DNA of 64,000 nucleotides from Pseudomonas reidholzensis (GTDB taxonomy: Bacteria > Pseudomonadota > Gammaproteobacteria > Pseudomonadales > Pseudomonadaceae). The stretch covers positions 496,001 through 560,000 of the forward strand of contig NZ_UNOZ01000013.1 in assembly GCF_900536025.1 (NCBI RefSeq), given 5' to 3'. The notes beneath the pieces are model-generated. The model searched no databases. It had not been told where the DNA came from and saw nothing but the letters and a program-made list of their open reading frames with translations. This document shows positions 43,629 to 54,818 of the stretch, one piece after another; within the stretch, counting starts at the first letter, position 1, and each line of letters begins with the position of its first letter. A program made the position numbers and the translations under genes.

Positions 43629-46040
43629 TTGAAGAAATCCACCGCAACTCCGCCCCCTCTGCCTGTGCCCCTGTGGCGACAGCAGCTGCACTACCGCCTC
43701 AAGGAAGGTGCGCTGATCGCCGTCGGTGCCCTGTGCCTGTACCTGTGGATGGCCCTGGTGACCTACGACACGGCCGACCCTGGCTTCACCCACACCAGCA
43801 ATGTCGACCAGGTGCAGAACGCCGCCGGCCGCGCCGGGGCCTACTTCGCCGACATCCTGTTCATGGTGCTGGGCTACTTCGCCTACATCTTCCCGCTGCT
43901 GCTGGCGATCAAGACCTGGCAGATCTTCCGCGAACGCCACCAGCCGTGGCAGTGGAGCGGCTGGCTGTTCTCCTGGCGGCTGATCGGCCTGGTGTTCCTG
44001 GTGCTGTCGGGCGCGGCGCTGGCGCATATCCATTTCCACCCGTCGGCGAGCCTGCCGTTTTCCGCCGGTGGCGCCTTGGGCGAGAGCCTCGGCGACCTGG
44101 CGCGCAGCCTGCTCAACGTGCAGGGCAGCACGCTGATGTTCATTGCCCTGTTCCTGTTCGGCCTGACGGTGTTCACCGACCTGTCGTGGTTCAAGGTCAT
44201 GGACCTCACCGGCAAGATCACCCTCGACCTGTTCGAGCTGGTGCAAGGCGCAGCCAACCGCTGGTGGGAAGCGCGCAACGAGCGCAAGCGCCTGGTCGCC
44301 CAGCTGCGTGAAGTGGACGAGCAGGTCGAAGTGGTGGTGGCCCCGGTGGTCGCCGACAAGCGCGAGCAGATCAAGGCCCGCGAGCGCATCATCGAGCGCG
44401 ACGATGCGCTGACCAAACACGTTGCCCAGCGCGAGCAGCAGCCCGCGCCGGTGATCATGCCTGCGCCGGTCAAAGCACCCGAGCCGAGCAAGCGGGTGAT
44501 GAAAGAGAAGCAGACCCCGCTGTTCGTCGACAGCGCCGTGGAAGGCACCCTGCCGTCGATCTCGATCCTCGATCCGGCCGAAGAAAAGAAGATCGAATAC
44601 TCGCCAGAATCCCTGGCCGGCGTCGGCCATTTGCTGGAAATCAAGCTCAAGGAGTTTGGTGTCGAAGTCTCGGTCGACTCGATCCACCCGGGCCCGGTGA
44701 TCACCCGCTACGAGATCCAGCCGGCGGCCGGGGTCAAGGTCAGCCGTATCTCCAACCTGGCCAAGGACCTCGCCCGTTCGCTGGCGGTGACCAGCGTGCG
44801 GGTGGTCGAGGTGATCCCGGGCAAGACCACCGTGGGCATCGAGATCCCCAACGAGAACCGCCAGATGGTGCGCTTCTCCGAGGTGCTGTCGTCGTCGCAG
44901 TACGACGAGGCCAAGTCGCCGGTCGCCCTGGCCCTGGGCCACGACATCGGCGGCAAGCCGGTGATCACCGACCTGGCGAAGATGCCGCACCTGCTGGTGG
45001 CCGGTACCACCGGCTCCGGTAAGTCGGTGGGGGTCAACGCGATGATCCTGTCGATCCTGTTCAAGTCCGGCCCGGAAGACGCGCGGCTGATCATGATCGA
45101 CCCGAAAATGCTCGAGCTGTCGATCTACGAAGGCATTCCGCACCTGCTGTGCCCGGTCGTCACCGACATGAAGGACGCCGCCAACGCGCTGCGCTGGAGC
45201 GTCGCCGAAATGGAACGGCGCTACAAGCTGATGGCCGCCATGGGCGTGCGTAACCTGGCCGGCTTCAACCGCAAGATCAAGGACGCCGAGGAAGCCGGCG
45301 AGGTCATCCACGACCCGCTGTTCCGCCGTGAAAGCATGGACGACGTGCCGCCGACGCTGAAGACCCTGCCGACCATCGTCGTGGTGGTCGACGAATTCGC
45401 CGACATGATGATGATCGTCGGCAAGAAGGTCGAAGAGCTGATCGCCCGTATCGCGCAGAAGGCGCGGGCGGCCGGTATTCACCTGATTCTGGCTACCCAG
45501 CGGCCGTCGGTGGATGTCATCACCGGCCTGATCAAGGCCAACATCCCGACGCGTATGGCGTTCCAGGTGTCGAGCAAGATCGACTCGCGGACCATCATCG
45601 ACCAGGGCGGCGCCGAGCAGTTGCTCGGCCACGGCGACATGCTCTACATGCCGCCGGGCACCAGCCTGCCGATCCGCGTGCACGGCGCCTTCGTTTCCGA
45701 CGAAGAGGTCCACCGCGTGGTCGAGGCGTGGAAGCTGCGCGGCGCGCCGGACTACAACGACGACATCCTGGCCGGTGTCGAAGAAGCCGGCAGCGGCTTT
45801 GATGGCGGCGGTGGCGGCGGCGACAGTGATGACGCTGAAACCGATGCCCTGTACGACGAAGCCGTGCAGTTCGTCCTGGAAAGCCGGCGTGCGTCGATTT
45901 CCGCGGTGCAGCGCAAGCTGAAGATCGGCTACAACCGCGCTGCGCGGATGATCGAGTCGATGGAAATGGCCGGCGTCGTTACCCCGATGAACACCAACGG
46001 CTCGCGCGAAGTGATTGCTCCGGGCGGCCCACGCGATTGA
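43629..46040 (+). CDS. ftsK: DNA translocase FtsK
   Basis: An 803-residue septal motor. Residues 20-185 contain four or five membrane helices, followed by a linker shorter than that of E. coli FtsK. The RecA-like motor has [26 protein letters not shown] and [14 protein letters not shown]. The last 65 residues are the winged-helix gamma domain ([20 protein letters not shown]) that reads KOPS sites. Start at TTG 43629, giving the KKSTATP N-terminus, with AGGAA about 11 bases upstream. It moves chromosome termini and activates XerCD at division. Confidence 0.95.
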   Translation: MKKSTATPPPLPVPLWRQQLHYRLKEGALIAVGALCLYLWMALVTYDTADPGFTHTSNVDQVQNAAGRAGAYFADILFMVLGYFAYIFPLLLAIKTWQIFRERHQPWQWSGWLFSWRLIGLVFLVLSGAALAHIHFHPSASLPFSAGGALGESLGDLARSLLNVQGSTLMFIALFLFGLTVFTDLSWFKVMDLTGKITLDLFELVQGAANRWWEARNERKRLVAQLREVDEQVEVVVAPVVADKREQIKARERIIERDDALTKHVAQREQQPAPVIMPAPVKAPEPSKRVMKEKQTPLFVDSAVEGTLPSISILDPAEEKKIEYSPESLAGVGHLLEIKLKEFGVEVSVDSIHPGPVITRYEIQPAAGVKVSRISNLAKDLARSLAVTSVRVVEVIPGKTTVGIEIPNENRQMVRFSEVLSSSQYDEAKSPVALALGHDIGGKPVITDLAKMPHLLVAGTTGSGKSVGVNAMILSILFKSGPEDARLIMIDPKMLELSIYEGIPHLLCPVVTDMKDAANALRWSVAEMERRYKLMAAMGVRNLAGFNRKIKDAEEAGEVIHDPLFRRESMDDVPPTLKTLPTIVVVVDEFADMMMIVGKKVEELIARIAQKARAAGIHLILATQRPSVDVITGLIKANIPTRMAFQVSSKIDSRTIIDQGGAEQLLGHGDMLYMPPGTSLPIRVHGAFVSDEEVHRVVEAWKLRGAPDYNDDILAGVEEAGSGFDGGGGGGDSDDAETDALYDEAVQFVLESRRASISAVQRKLKIGYNRAARMIESMEMAGVVTPMNTNGSREVIAPGGPRD

Positions 46041-46102
46041 TGATCACCTTGCCGGGCGCCCACGCGGGCGCCCGGCCCCTTCACTGTTCTACGAGGATTC
46101 CC

Positions 46103-46726
46103 ATGCGCGCGATTCGCATGCTGTTGGTTTCTGCCCTGACCCTGGGCACCCTGTCGGCCCAGGCCGGTGAGCAGGACGTGGCGCGTTTGACCCAGTTGCT
46201 CGAGAAGTCGCAGACCATCGAAGCCAACTTCTCCCAGCTGACCCTGGATGCCGGCGGCACCAGCCTGCAGGAGACCACCGGCAAGATGACGGTCAAGCGT
46301 CCTGGCCTGTTCTACTGGCACACCGACGCGCCACAGGAGCAGGTCGTTGTGTCCGACGGCAAGAACGTCACCCTGTGGGACCCGGACCTGGAGCAGGCCA
46401 CGGTCAAGAAGCTCGACCAGCGCTTGAACCAGACCCCGGCGCTGCTGCTGTCGGGTGACGTGTCGAAGATCAGCCAGAGCTTCGACATCGTCTCCAAGGA
46501 GCAGGGCGAGGTGATGGACTTCACCCTGAAGCCAAAGACCAAGGACACCCTGTTCGACTCGCTGCGCGTGTCGTTCCGCAAAGGCCTGATCAACGACATG
46601 CAGCTGATCGACAGCGTTGGCCAGCGTACCAATATCCTGTTCAATGGGGTCAAGGCCAACCAGCCGGTCCCGGCCGACAAGTTCCAGTTCAAGATCCCGG
46701 CTGGCGCCGACGTCATCCAGGAGTAA
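46103..46726 (+). CDS. lolA: outer-membrane lipoprotein carrier protein LolA
   Basis: A 207-residue periplasmic chaperone. The signal peptide [21 protein letters not shown] is cleaved before GEQDVARL. The mature protein contains [29 protein letters not shown] and [17 protein letters not shown], typical of LolA. It shuttles lipoproteins from LolCDE to LolB. A GAGGA site precedes the ATG. It is between ftsK and rarA, probably co-transcribed. Confidence 0.95.
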   Translation: MRAIRMLLVSALTLGTLSAQAGEQDVARLTQLLEKSQTIEANFSQLTLDAGGTSLQETTGKMTVKRPGLFYWHTDAPQEQVVVSDGKNVTLWDPDLEQATVKKLDQRLNQTPALLLSGDVSKISQSFDIVSKEQGEVMDFTLKPKTKDTLFDSLRVSFRKGLINDMQLIDSVGQRTNILFNGVKANQPVPADKFQFKIPAGADVIQE

Positions 46727-46738
46727 CCAGAGAGCGTC

Positions 46739-48064
46739 ATGGACCTGTTTCGAAGCGAACCCGTCGCCCAGCCCCTGGCTGCCCGCCTGCGCCCGTCCAA
46801 CCTGGACGAGTATGTCGGCCAGGAGCACCTGCTGGCGCGCGGCAAGCCGCTGCGTGAGGCGCTGGAACAGGGTGCGCTGCACTCGATGATCTTCTGGGGC
46901 CCGCCCGGGGTCGGCAAGACCACCCTGGCGCGGCTGCTGGCGCAGTTCTGTGACGCGCACTTCGAGACGGTCTCGGCGGTACTCGCCGGGGTCAAGGAGA
47001 TCCGTCAGGCGGTCGAGGTGGCCAAGCAGCAGGCCGCCCAGTACGGCCGGCGGACCATCCTCTTCGTCGACGAAGTGCACCGCTTCAACAAGTCCCAGCA
47101 AGACGCCTTTCTGCCGTTTGTCGAAGACGGCACGCTGATCTTCATCGGTGCCACCACCGAGAACCCGTCCTTCGAACTGAACAACGCCTTGCTCTCGCGG
47201 GCCCGCGTGTATGTGCTCAAAAGCCTCGACGAGCCGGCCCTGCGCAAGCTGGTCGACCGCGCACTGAGCGAAGAGCGTGGCCTGGGCAAGCGTCAGCTGA
47301 CGGTCGGCGACGACGCCTTCAAGATGCTCATGGCCGCCGCCGATGGCGATGGCCGGCGCATGCTCAACTTCCTCGAAAACGCCTCGGACCTCGCCGAAGA
47401 CGGTGGCGAGATCGGCGTCGAGCTGCTGCAAAGCCTGCTCGGCGACAGCCGCCGGCGCTTCGACAAGGGCGGCGAGGCGTTCTACGACCAGATTTCGGCC
47501 CTGCACAAGTCCGTGCGCGGCTCCAACCCCGACGGCGCCCTGTACTGGTACGCGCGCATGCTCGATGGCGGCTGCGACCCGCTGTACATCGCCCGCCGGG
47601 TGGTGCGCATGGCCAGCGAAGACATCGGCAACGCCGACCCGCGCGCCTTGAGCCTGTGCCTCGCAGCGTGGGACGTGCAGGAGCGCCTCGGCAGCCCCGA
47701 AGGCGAGCTGGCGGTGGCCCAGGCGATCACCTACATCGCCTGCGCACCGAAGAGCAACGCGGTCTACGTCGGCTTCAAGACGGCCATGCGCGAAGCCGCC
47801 GAGCACGGCTCGCTGGAGGTGCCGCTGCACCTGCGCAACGCGCCGACCAAGCTGATGAAGCAACTCGGCTATGGCGAAGAATACCGCTACGCGCATGACG
47901 AGCCGGATGCCTATGCGGCCGGCGAAGACTACTTCCCGGATGCCCTGGAACCACGCGCCTACTATCAGCCGGTGCCGCGCGGCCTGGAACTGAAAATCGG
48001 CGAGAAGCTGCGCCACCTCGCCGAGCTCGACCGCACCAGCCCTCGGCAACGGAGAAAGCCGTGA
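46739..48064 (+). CDS. rarA: replication-associated recombination protein RarA (MgsA)
   Basis: A 441-residue AAA+ protein. It has [16 protein letters not shown], Walker [18 protein letters not shown], the Walker B region [20 protein letters not shown] and the sensor region [18 protein letters not shown]. RarA acts at stalled forks. It begins 12 bases after lolA and its stop overlaps the crcB start (GTGA). Confidence 0.95.
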   Translation: MDLFRSEPVAQPLAARLRPSNLDEYVGQEHLLARGKPLREALEQGALHSMIFWGPPGVGKTTLARLLAQFCDAHFETVSAVLAGVKEIRQAVEVAKQQAAQYGRRTILFVDEVHRFNKSQQDAFLPFVEDGTLIFIGATTENPSFELNNALLSRARVYVLKSLDEPALRKLVDRALSEERGLGKRQLTVGDDAFKMLMAAADGDGRRMLNFLENASDLAEDGGEIGVELLQSLLGDSRRRFDKGGEAFYDQISALHKSVRGSNPDGALYWYARMLDGGCDPLYIARRVVRMASEDIGNADPRALSLCLAAWDVQERLGSPEGELAVAQAITYIACAPKSNAVYVGFKTAMREAAEHGSLEVPLHLRNAPTKLMKQLGYGEEYRYAHDEPDAYAAGEDYFPDALEPRAYYQPVPRGLELKIGEKLRHLAELDRTSPRQRRKP

Positions 48065-48435
48065 TCGCACTGATCGCCGCCGTCAGCGCGGGGGGCATTG
48101 CCGGTACGCTGCTGCGCTTCGCCACCAGCAACTGGGTCAGCGCCCACTGGCCACGGCACTTCTATGTCGGTACGCTGGCGGTCAACCTGATTGGCTGCCT
48201 GCTGATCGGCCTGCTCTACGGCCTGTTTCTGCACCGGCCGCTGGTGCCGGTCGAGCTGCGCGCTGGCCTCATCGTCGGCTTTCTCGGCGGCCTGACCACA
48301 TTTTCCTCTTTTTCGCTGGACACCGTGCGCCTCTTGGAAAACGGGCAAGTACCGCTCGCCTTGGGCTATACCACTATCAGCGTCGTCGGCGGGCTGCTCG
48401 CGACCTGGGCCGGCCTGTCCTTAACCAAATTCTGA
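48061..48435 (+). CDS. crcB: fluoride efflux channel CrcB/Fluc
   Basis: A 124-residue protein with four membrane helices. The Fluc signature is [18 protein letters not shown] and [16 protein letters not shown] (Phe box). It exports F- as a dual-topology dimer. Start at GTG overlapping the rarA stop. There is no room for a fluoride riboswitch directly ahead of it. Confidence 0.95.
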   Translation: MIALIAAVSAGGIAGTLLRFATSNWVSAHWPRHFYVGTLAVNLIGCLLIGLLYGLFLHRPLVPVELRAGLIVGFLGGLTTFSSFSLDTVRLLENGQVPLALGYTTISVVGGLLATWAGLSLTKF

Positions 48436-48448
48436 ACCACACACATAA

Positions 48449-49741
<1,293 letters not shown>

Positions 49742-51130
49742 ATGGATTACCTGCCGCTGTTCCACAAGCTGCAGGGCGGCCGGGTACTGGTCGTCGGCGG
49801 TGGTGAAATCGCCTTGCGCAAGGCGCGCCTGCTGGCCGATGCCGGCGCCGCGCTGCGGGTGGTTGCGCCCGAAGTCGACGCCGAGCTCGCCGCCATGGCC
49901 CGCGAGGGTGGCGGTGAAGTCCGCGTGCGTGGCTATGCAGTCGGCGACCTCGACGGTTGCCGGCTGGTGATCGCGGCGACCGACGACCCTGCGCTGAATG
50001 CCCAGGTCTCGGCCGAGGCGCAGGCGCGCAGCCTGCCGGTCAACGTGGTGGATGCGCCGGCCTTGTGCACGGTGATCTTCCCGGCGATCGTCGACCGTTC
50101 GCCGCTGGTCGTGGCGGTGTCCAGTGGCGGCGATGCGCCGGTGCTGGCACGACTGATCCGCGCCAAGCTGGAAGCCTGGATCCCTTCGGCGTACGGCGAA
50201 CTGGCCGGCCTGGCAGCGCGTTTTCGGCACCAGGTGAAAACCTTGTACCCGGACGTCAACCAGCGTCGCGGCTTCTGGGAGACCGTGTTCCAGGGGCCGA
50301 TCGCCGAGCGCCAGCTGGCGGGGCAGGGTGCCGAGGCCGAGCGCTTGTTGCAGGCGATGGTCGACGGTGCGCCGGTGCAGCAGGGCGGTGAGGTGTATCT
50401 GGTGGGGGCTGGCCCGGGTGATCCGGACCTGCTGACCTTCCGCGCCTTGCGCCTGATGCAGCAGGCTGACGTGGTGCTGTATGACCGCCTGGTGGCGCCC
50501 GCCATCATCGACATGTGCCGGCGTGACGCCGAGCGCATCTATGTCGGCAAGCGCCGCGCCGACCATTCGGTGCCGCAGGAGCAGATCAACCAGCTGTTGG
50601 TGGACCTGGCCAAGCAGGGCAAGCGTGTGCTGCGCCTCAAGGGCGGCGATCCGTTCATCTTCGGCCGGGGTGGCGAAGAGATCGAAGAGCTGGCCGAGCA
50701 TGGCATTCCGTTCCAGGTGGTGCCGGGCATTACCGCGGCCAGTGGCTGCTCCGCGTATGGCGGGATCCCGCTGACTCACCGCGACTATGCCCAGTCGGTT
50801 CGCTTCGTGACCGGGCATCTCAAGGACGGCACCAGTAACCTGCCGTGGAATGACCTGGTGGCGCCGGCGCAGACCCTGGTGTTCTACATGGGTTTGGTTG
50901 GCCTGCCGACCATCTGCGCCGAACTGATCCGCCACGGCCGCGCGGCCAGCACGCCTGCCGCGCTGGTGCAGCAAGGCACTACGCGCAATCAGCGGGTGTT
51001 TACCGGGACCCTGGCAGACTTGCCGGACCTGGTGGCCCGGCATGAAGTGCACGCGCCGACCTTGGTGATTGTCGGGGAAGTGGTGCAGTTGCGCGAGAAG
51101 CTGGCCTGGTTCGAAGGGACCCAGGAATAG
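49742..51130 (+). CDS. cysG: siroheme synthase (trifunctional)
   Basis: A 462-residue fusion. The N-terminal NAD-binding dehydrogenase/ferrochelatase part has [17 protein letters not shown] and [17 protein letters not shown]. The C-terminal uroporphyrinogen methyltransferase has [35 protein letters not shown] and [20 protein letters not shown]. It makes siroheme for sulfite and nitrite reductases. It is immediately downstream of serS. Confidence 0.97.
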   Translation: MDYLPLFHKLQGGRVLVVGGGEIALRKARLLADAGAALRVVAPEVDAELAAMAREGGGEVRVRGYAVGDLDGCRLVIAATDDPALNAQVSAEAQARSLPVNVVDAPALCTVIFPAIVDRSPLVVAVSSGGDAPVLARLIRAKLEAWIPSAYGELAGLAARFRHQVKTLYPDVNQRRGFWETVFQGPIAERQLAGQGAEAERLLQAMVDGAPVQQGGEVYLVGAGPGDPDLLTFRALRLMQQADVVLYDRLVAPAIIDMCRRDAERIYVGKRRADHSVPQEQINQLLVDLAKQGKRVLRLKGGDPFIFGRGGEEIEELAEHGIPFQVVPGITAASGCSAYGGIPLTHRDYAQSVRFVTGHLKDGTSNLPWNDLVAPAQTLVFYMGLVGLPTICAELIRHGRAASTPAALVQQGTTRNQRVFTGTLADLPDLVARHEVHAPTLVIVGEVVQLREKLAWFEGTQE

Positions 51131-51134
51131 TGCA

Positions 51135-51260
51135 CTGGGGCCGCTTCGCAGCCCTTTCGCGACACAAGGCCGCTCCCACAGGTTCAGCGCTACTCTCATG
51201 AGCGGCGATGAACCTGTGGGAGCGGCCTTGTGTCGCGAAAGGGCTGCGAAGCAGCCCCAG
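51135..51260. repeat. 48-bp near-perfect inverted repeat (REP pair, TTGTGTCGCGAAAGG core)
   Basis: The arms 51135-51182 and 51213-51260 differ at one position only and are separated by about 30 bases. The core differs from the GGTTTACCC-type REPs in this window but shares the CTCCCACAGG outer end. It lies between the convergent cysG and glutathionyl-hydroquinone reductase genes. Confidence 0.9.
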
Positions 51261-51280
51261 GTTCTTGAGTGAAAGCCGAA

Positions 51281-52243
51281 TTAGCTGCGCTCCCAGATCC
51301 CCCGCCCAACCAAACGCTCGCGATCATGCGCCAAACCAAAGTCCTGCAGCGGCCCCTTGGGCACGATCCCATTCGGGTTGATGGTCTTGTGGCTCATGTA
51401 ATAGTGCTTCTGGATATGCTCCATATCCACCGTGCCCGCCACCCCAGGCCACTGATACAGCTCACGCAGCCAGTTCGACAGGTTCGGATAGTCGCTCAAG
51501 CGCCGCAGGTTGCACTTGAAGTGCCCGTGGTACACCGCATCGAAGCGCACCAGGGTAGTGAACAGGCGCACATCCGCTTCAGTCAGGTATTCACCGGCCA
51601 GGTAGCGCTGGCGGCTGAGCAGGTCGTCCAGGTAATCCAGTTCATTGAACACCTCATCGAAGGCAGCCTCGTAGGCATCCTGCGAGGTGGCGAAGCCTGC
51701 GCGATAAACGCCGTTGTTCACCGCCGGATAAATACGCTCGTTGAGGCCGTCGATGGTCGTGCGCAGGGCCTCGGGGTAGAGGTCCAGGCGGTTGCCGGTC
51801 AACTCGTCGAAGGCTGAGTTGAAGATGCGGATGATCTCGGCCGACTCGTTGTTGACGATGCGCTTTTCCTGTTTGTCCCACAGCACAGGCACGGTCACCC
51901 GGCCGGTGTAGTTGGCGTCGTCCTGGGTGTAGCGCTGGTGCAGGTAGTCGAAGCCGTCGAGGCGGTCGCCGGTGGAGCCTTCAGCCTGGTCGAAGGTCCA
52001 GCCGTGCTCGCCCATCAGCCAGCTCACCACCGACACGTCGATCAGCGGCTCCAGGCCTTTGATGGCGCGCAGGATCAAGGTGCGGTGAGCCCACGGGCAG
52101 GCCAGCGAGACGAACAGGTGATAGCGGCCGGCTTCAGGGGCGGGCAGCTGATTGCGGCGTTGTGCGTTCTCGCGCTGGAACGCGCCGTCCTTGCTGGTCT
52201 GGTACCACTGGTCGTGCCAGCGGCCGTCAATCAAAAGGCCCAT
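51281..52243 (-). CDS. glutathione S-transferase family protein, probable glutathionyl-hydroquinone reductase (YqjG-like)
   Basis: A 320-residue protein of the Xi-class GST/ECM4 group. The catalytic Cys sits in SLACPWAHRTLILRAIKGLE. The group-specific segments YTGRVTVPVLWDKQEKRIVNNES (read as YTGRVTVPVLW then NNESAEIIRIFN) and HGHFKCNLRRLSDYPNL are present. It reduces glutathionyl-hydroquinones with glutathione. It stands alone. Confidence 0.9.
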   Translation of the reverse strand: MGLLIDGRWHDQWYQTSKDGAFQRENAQRRNQLPAPEAGRYHLFVSLACPWAHRTLILRAIKGLEPLIDVSVVSWLMGEHGWTFDQAEGSTGDRLDGFDYLHQRYTQDDANYTGRVTVPVLWDKQEKRIVNNESAEIIRIFNSAFDELTGNRLDLYPEALRTTIDGLNERIYPAVNNGVYRAGFATSQDAYEAAFDEVFNELDYLDDLLSRQRYLAGEYLTEADVRLFTTLVRFDAVYHGHFKCNLRRLSDYPNLSNWLRELYQWPGVAGTVDMEHIQKHYYMSHKTINPNGIVPKGPLQDFGLAHDRERLVGRGIWERS

Positions 52244-52339
52244 GGGGAGCTCCTCGGAACAAAAGGGTTTGTCGTTGGAGCCCAGTCTAGGGATTATCGT
52301 TCGAATAAATAGCGCAAAGACTGCGCCTTTCCTATCGGA

Positions 52340-53359
52340 TTATTCGATGTTTTTGCGGGCGGCCCAATAACCTCGGGCAGTCTCGAACGCCTGCTCGCGC
52401 GTGTGGCCGAGGCCGCGCAGGGCCAGGGCAATGGTCGCCACCACGGCCATCTCGCCGTAGCTGTCCTGGGCCTCGCCGCGCCACACCGCGAGCAGATGGG
52501 CAGGCTCCAGGCTGGCCGGTTTGACATGGCGCTGGGCGCTCATGGCGGGCCACTCCTCGTCCCAGTTCTCGCCGCCCGAGGTGCCGTACAGATGACTGGC
52601 GACATCCGGGTTGATCTCGATCTCGCCGCCATCCCCCTTGACCACCAGCGCGTGGTCGCCGAGCAGGCGGCTGGCTTCGCGGTGCACCGCCTGGTAGCCG
52701 GGGTGGAAGATGCTCTGCAGGCCGCAACGCGCGCCCAGTGGGTTGAGCACCCGTGCCAGCGAGTGGATCGGCGAGCGCAGGCCGAGGGTGTTGCGCAGGT
52801 CGATCATCCGCTGCAATTGCGGCGCCCAGTCCTGCAGCGGGAAAAACGCCAGGCGCTGTTCGTCGAGCGTGCGGGCCAGTGCCTGCCAGTCGCGGCACAG
52901 CGGGATCTCGAGCAGTTGCAGCAGTTGCTCGGTGTACATCCGCCCGGCCGTGTGGGCACCACCGCCGTGCAACATGATGCGCACGCCGTTGCCGGCCAGG
53001 CACTTGGCCGCCAGCAGGTACCACGGCAGGTGGCGCTTCTTGCCGGCATAGCTCGGCCAGTCGAGGTCGACGGCGATCTGGGGCGCCTGCAGGTGAGCGC
53101 GCAGGGCTTCGGTGAAGCCGGCCAGCTCCTCGGCGCTTTCCTCCTTGTGCCGCAGCAGCATCAGGAAGGCACCAAGCTGGGTGTCTTCGACCTTCCCTTC
53201 AAGCAGCAGGGTCATGGCGGCGCGGGCTTCTTCGCGGGTCAGGCCGCGGGCGCCACGCTTGCCTTTGCCCAAGATGCGGACGAATTCGGCGAAGGGGTGC
53301 TCGGCTGGGGTTTCCAGGGTCAGTGGGGGCGGTGCTGGCAACAGTTCGGTCATATGCAA
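52340..53359 (-). CDS. ybiB: YbiB family protein (TrpD2-like, anthranilate phosphoribosyltransferase fold)
   Basis: A 339-residue protein with the nucleoside phosphorylase/TrpD fold: EFVRILGKGKRGARGLTREE, MTLLLEGKVEDTQLGAFLMLL, RIMLHGGGAHTAGRMYTEQL and NPDVASHLYGTSGG. YbiB homologues lack TrpD activity and bind nucleic acids in E. coli; some respond to DNA damage. The first codons overlap tusE by ten bases, so it is the last gene of the tus operon. Confidence 0.88.
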   Translation of the reverse strand: MHMTELLPAPPPLTLETPAEHPFAEFVRILGKGKRGARGLTREEARAAMTLLLEGKVEDTQLGAFLMLLRHKEESAEELAGFTEALRAHLQAPQIAVDLDWPSYAGKKRHLPWYLLAAKCLAGNGVRIMLHGGGAHTAGRMYTEQLLQLLEIPLCRDWQALARTLDEQRLAFFPLQDWAPQLQRMIDLRNTLGLRSPIHSLARVLNPLGARCGLQSIFHPGYQAVHREASRLLGDHALVVKGDGGEIEINPDVASHLYGTSGGENWDEEWPAMSAQRHVKPASLEPAHLLAVWRGEAQDSYGEMAVVATIALALRGLGHTREQAFETARGYWAARKNIE

Positions 53360-53685
53360 TTGGTCGGCTTGGGCAGGCCCGCCAGCTTGGCGGCGAGTTT
53401 GGCGGGAGTGCCGTTGAACAGGCGATTGAGGTGCGGGCTGTTGCCCTTGTCCGGGCCCAGCTTGAGCGCGGTGTACTTGATCAGCGGGCGCGTGGCCGGC
53501 GACAGCTCGAACTCCTGGTAGAACTGGCGCAGTACTTCGAGGATCTCCCAGTGAGCGTCGCTCAGCGCAATCTGCTCGCGGGCGGCGAGGGCCTCGGCGA
53601 CGGGGTGCGACCAGTCTTGCAGGTCGACCAGGAAGCCGTCCTTATCCAGGGCGATCTGCTGGTCGCCGACAGTCAGAGTGCTCAT
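53350..53685 (-). CDS. tusE: TusE/DsrC family sulfur-relay protein
   Basis: A 111-residue protein starting MSTLTVGDQQIALDKDGFLV, with DWSHPVAEALAAREQI, HWEILEVLRQFYQEFELSP and the single functional Cys at the penultimate position (KPTNCI). It accepts persulfide from TusBCD and hands it to MnmA, encoded at 32.3 kb. A longer frame exists upstream but overlays tusB. It overlaps tusB by four bases. Confidence 0.94.
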   Translation of the reverse strand: MSTLTVGDQQIALDKDGFLVDLQDWSHPVAEALAAREQIALSDAHWEILEVLRQFYQEFELSPATRPLIKYTALKLGPDKGNSPHLNRLFNGTPAKLAAKLAGLPKPTNCI

Positions 53686-53978
53686 AGCCAGCTGTTTACC
53701 TTGTCGTAGTGCAGCGACAGCGCAACAAACGCGGGGTAGTCCACCGCCTGGGCCAGGTCGCTGTTGATGGCACGGGCCTGCAGGTCCTCGGCGAGGGCGA
53801 ACAGCCGATTGTCCAGTTGCGCGGCTTGTACCAGGCGCTGCGGCTCGGTGCCGGCACGCAGGGCGTACACCGCATCGCCGCAGAGCAGCACGGCATCGTC
53901 CGCGCCGAGCAGGCGCAGGCAACTGGCCAGGCGGTTGTCGCCGAAGGGCGAGTGGGCAATTACATGCAGGGTCGTCAT
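53682..53978 (-). CDS. tusB: sulfurtransferase complex subunit TusB
   Basis: A 98-residue protein starting MTTLHVIAHSPFGDNRLASC, with DAVLLCGDAVYAL and ARAINSDLAQAVDYPAFVAL, ending NSWL, as in DsrH/TusB. It forms the hexameric TusBCD complex in tRNA wobble uridine thiolation. Its ATG shares one base with the tusC stop. Confidence 0.92.
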   Translation of the reverse strand: MTTLHVIAHSPFGDNRLASCLRLLGADDAVLLCGDAVYALRAGTEPQRLVQAAQLDNRLFALAEDLQARAINSDLAQAVDYPAFVALSLHYDKVNSWL

Positions 53979-54337
53979 CAGAGCGTTACCACCTGGTCGA
54001 AACGGGCAATCAGCGCGGCCAGCGCCGCGTCGTCCAGCACCTCGACCGGCAGCGCCAGGCTGCCCGCGTCGAGGCCGCGCTCGGCGAGGCTATGGCCACA
54101 GGCGAACAGTTCGTCGACGCCGAACATCGGCAGTGCCTGCAGGTTGGCGGCGAGGTTCTTCTGTTGCAGCGTGGCAGGCTGCTGGCCGTCGTCGAGCTGG
54201 AACACGCCGTCATCGAGAAACAGCATGCCCAGCGGCAGGTCAAAGGCGCCGCCGGCGAGGGCGATGTCCAGTGCCTCGCGGGCGGACGGGCCAGCCCACG
54301 GCGCCTGGCGGCTGATGATCAACAGGGATTTGGCCAT
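53978..54337 (-). CDS. tusC: sulfurtransferase complex subunit TusC
   Basis: A 119-residue protein starting MAKSLLIISRQAPWAGPSAR, with ALDIALAGGAFDLPLGMLFLDDGVFQLDDGQQ (read in two parts) and MFGVDELFACGHSLAERGL, typical of DsrF/TusC. It is a structural subunit of TusBCD. It starts one base after the tusD stop codon. Confidence 0.92.
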   Translation of the reverse strand: MAKSLLIISRQAPWAGPSAREALDIALAGGAFDLPLGMLFLDDGVFQLDDGQQPATLQQKNLAANLQALPMFGVDELFACGHSLAERGLDAGSLALPVEVLDDAALAALIARFDQVVTL

Positions 54338-54338
54338 T

Positions 54339-54731
54339 TCAATCGCCTCCGAAACAGACCAGGCGGTCGGCAAGCTGCGCCGCCTCGTGCAACTGGCCCA
54401 GGCCCGACAACTCCCACGGCGCCGGCAGGTTCACGGCCGGGCGCTGGTAGCGGTGGGCTTCGGTCTCATCCAGCACGCCACGGCGCAGTGCGGCAGCAAT
54501 GCAGACCACCGCGTCGAGCTGGTGGGTGTCGATGAAGGCGCGCCATTGCGCGGCCACGTCGACCTCATCCTGGGGCGCGACGACGTTGGCCGAGGCGCTG
54601 TGCACCCCGTCCTGGTAGAAGAACAAGCGGGCAATCTCATGCCCGCCGGCCAGGGCCGCCTCGGCGAAGCGCAGGGCGCGGCGCGAGGAGGGCGCATGGG
54701 CCGGGGAAAAAACCGCAATGGCGAATTTCAT
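54339..54731 (-). CDS. tusD: sulfurtransferase complex subunit TusD
   Basis: A 130-residue protein starting MKFAIAVFSPAHAPSSRRAL, with ARLFFYQDGVHSAS and the sulfur-carrying Cys in LDAVVCIAAALRRGV. It is the catalytic subunit that takes persulfide from TusA. It is first in the tusD-C-B-E-ybiB operon. The start at 54731 fits the conserved N-terminus. Confidence 0.93.
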   Translation of the reverse strand: MKFAIAVFSPAHAPSSRRALRFAEAALAGGHEIARLFFYQDGVHSASANVVAPQDEVDVAAQWRAFIDTHQLDAVVCIAAALRRGVLDETEAHRYQRPAVNLPAPWELSGLGQLHEAAQLADRLVCFGGD

Positions 54732-54769
54732 GGGAGGCTCTTGCAACGTAATGGCGCCATGATAAAGCA

Positions 54770-54797
54770 AAAAAGCCCGCGTCTGTCGGCGCGGGCT
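54770..54797 (-). terminator. Rho-independent terminator of the NCS2 permease gene
   Basis: On the minus strand GCCCGCG and CGCGGGC pair over eight bases and are followed by TTTTTTGCTTT. It lies between the permease stop and the tusD start. Confidence 0.88.
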
Positions 54798-54818
54798 CTT
54801 GCTGGATCAGGCTGCAGG

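Noticed and set aside
43566..45713. Very long antisense open frames (also at 22766-24937, 30098-32380, 34032-36371 and 48479-51199)
   Set aside because: They lie opposite well-recognised genes, have His/Gln/Gly/Val-rich compositions typical of antisense frames in GC-rich DNA, and lack ribosome sites and recognisable domains.
48061..48435. Fluoride riboswitch controlling crcB
   Set aside because: crcB starts inside the end of rarA, and no riboswitch fold is possible directly upstream without lying in coding sequence.
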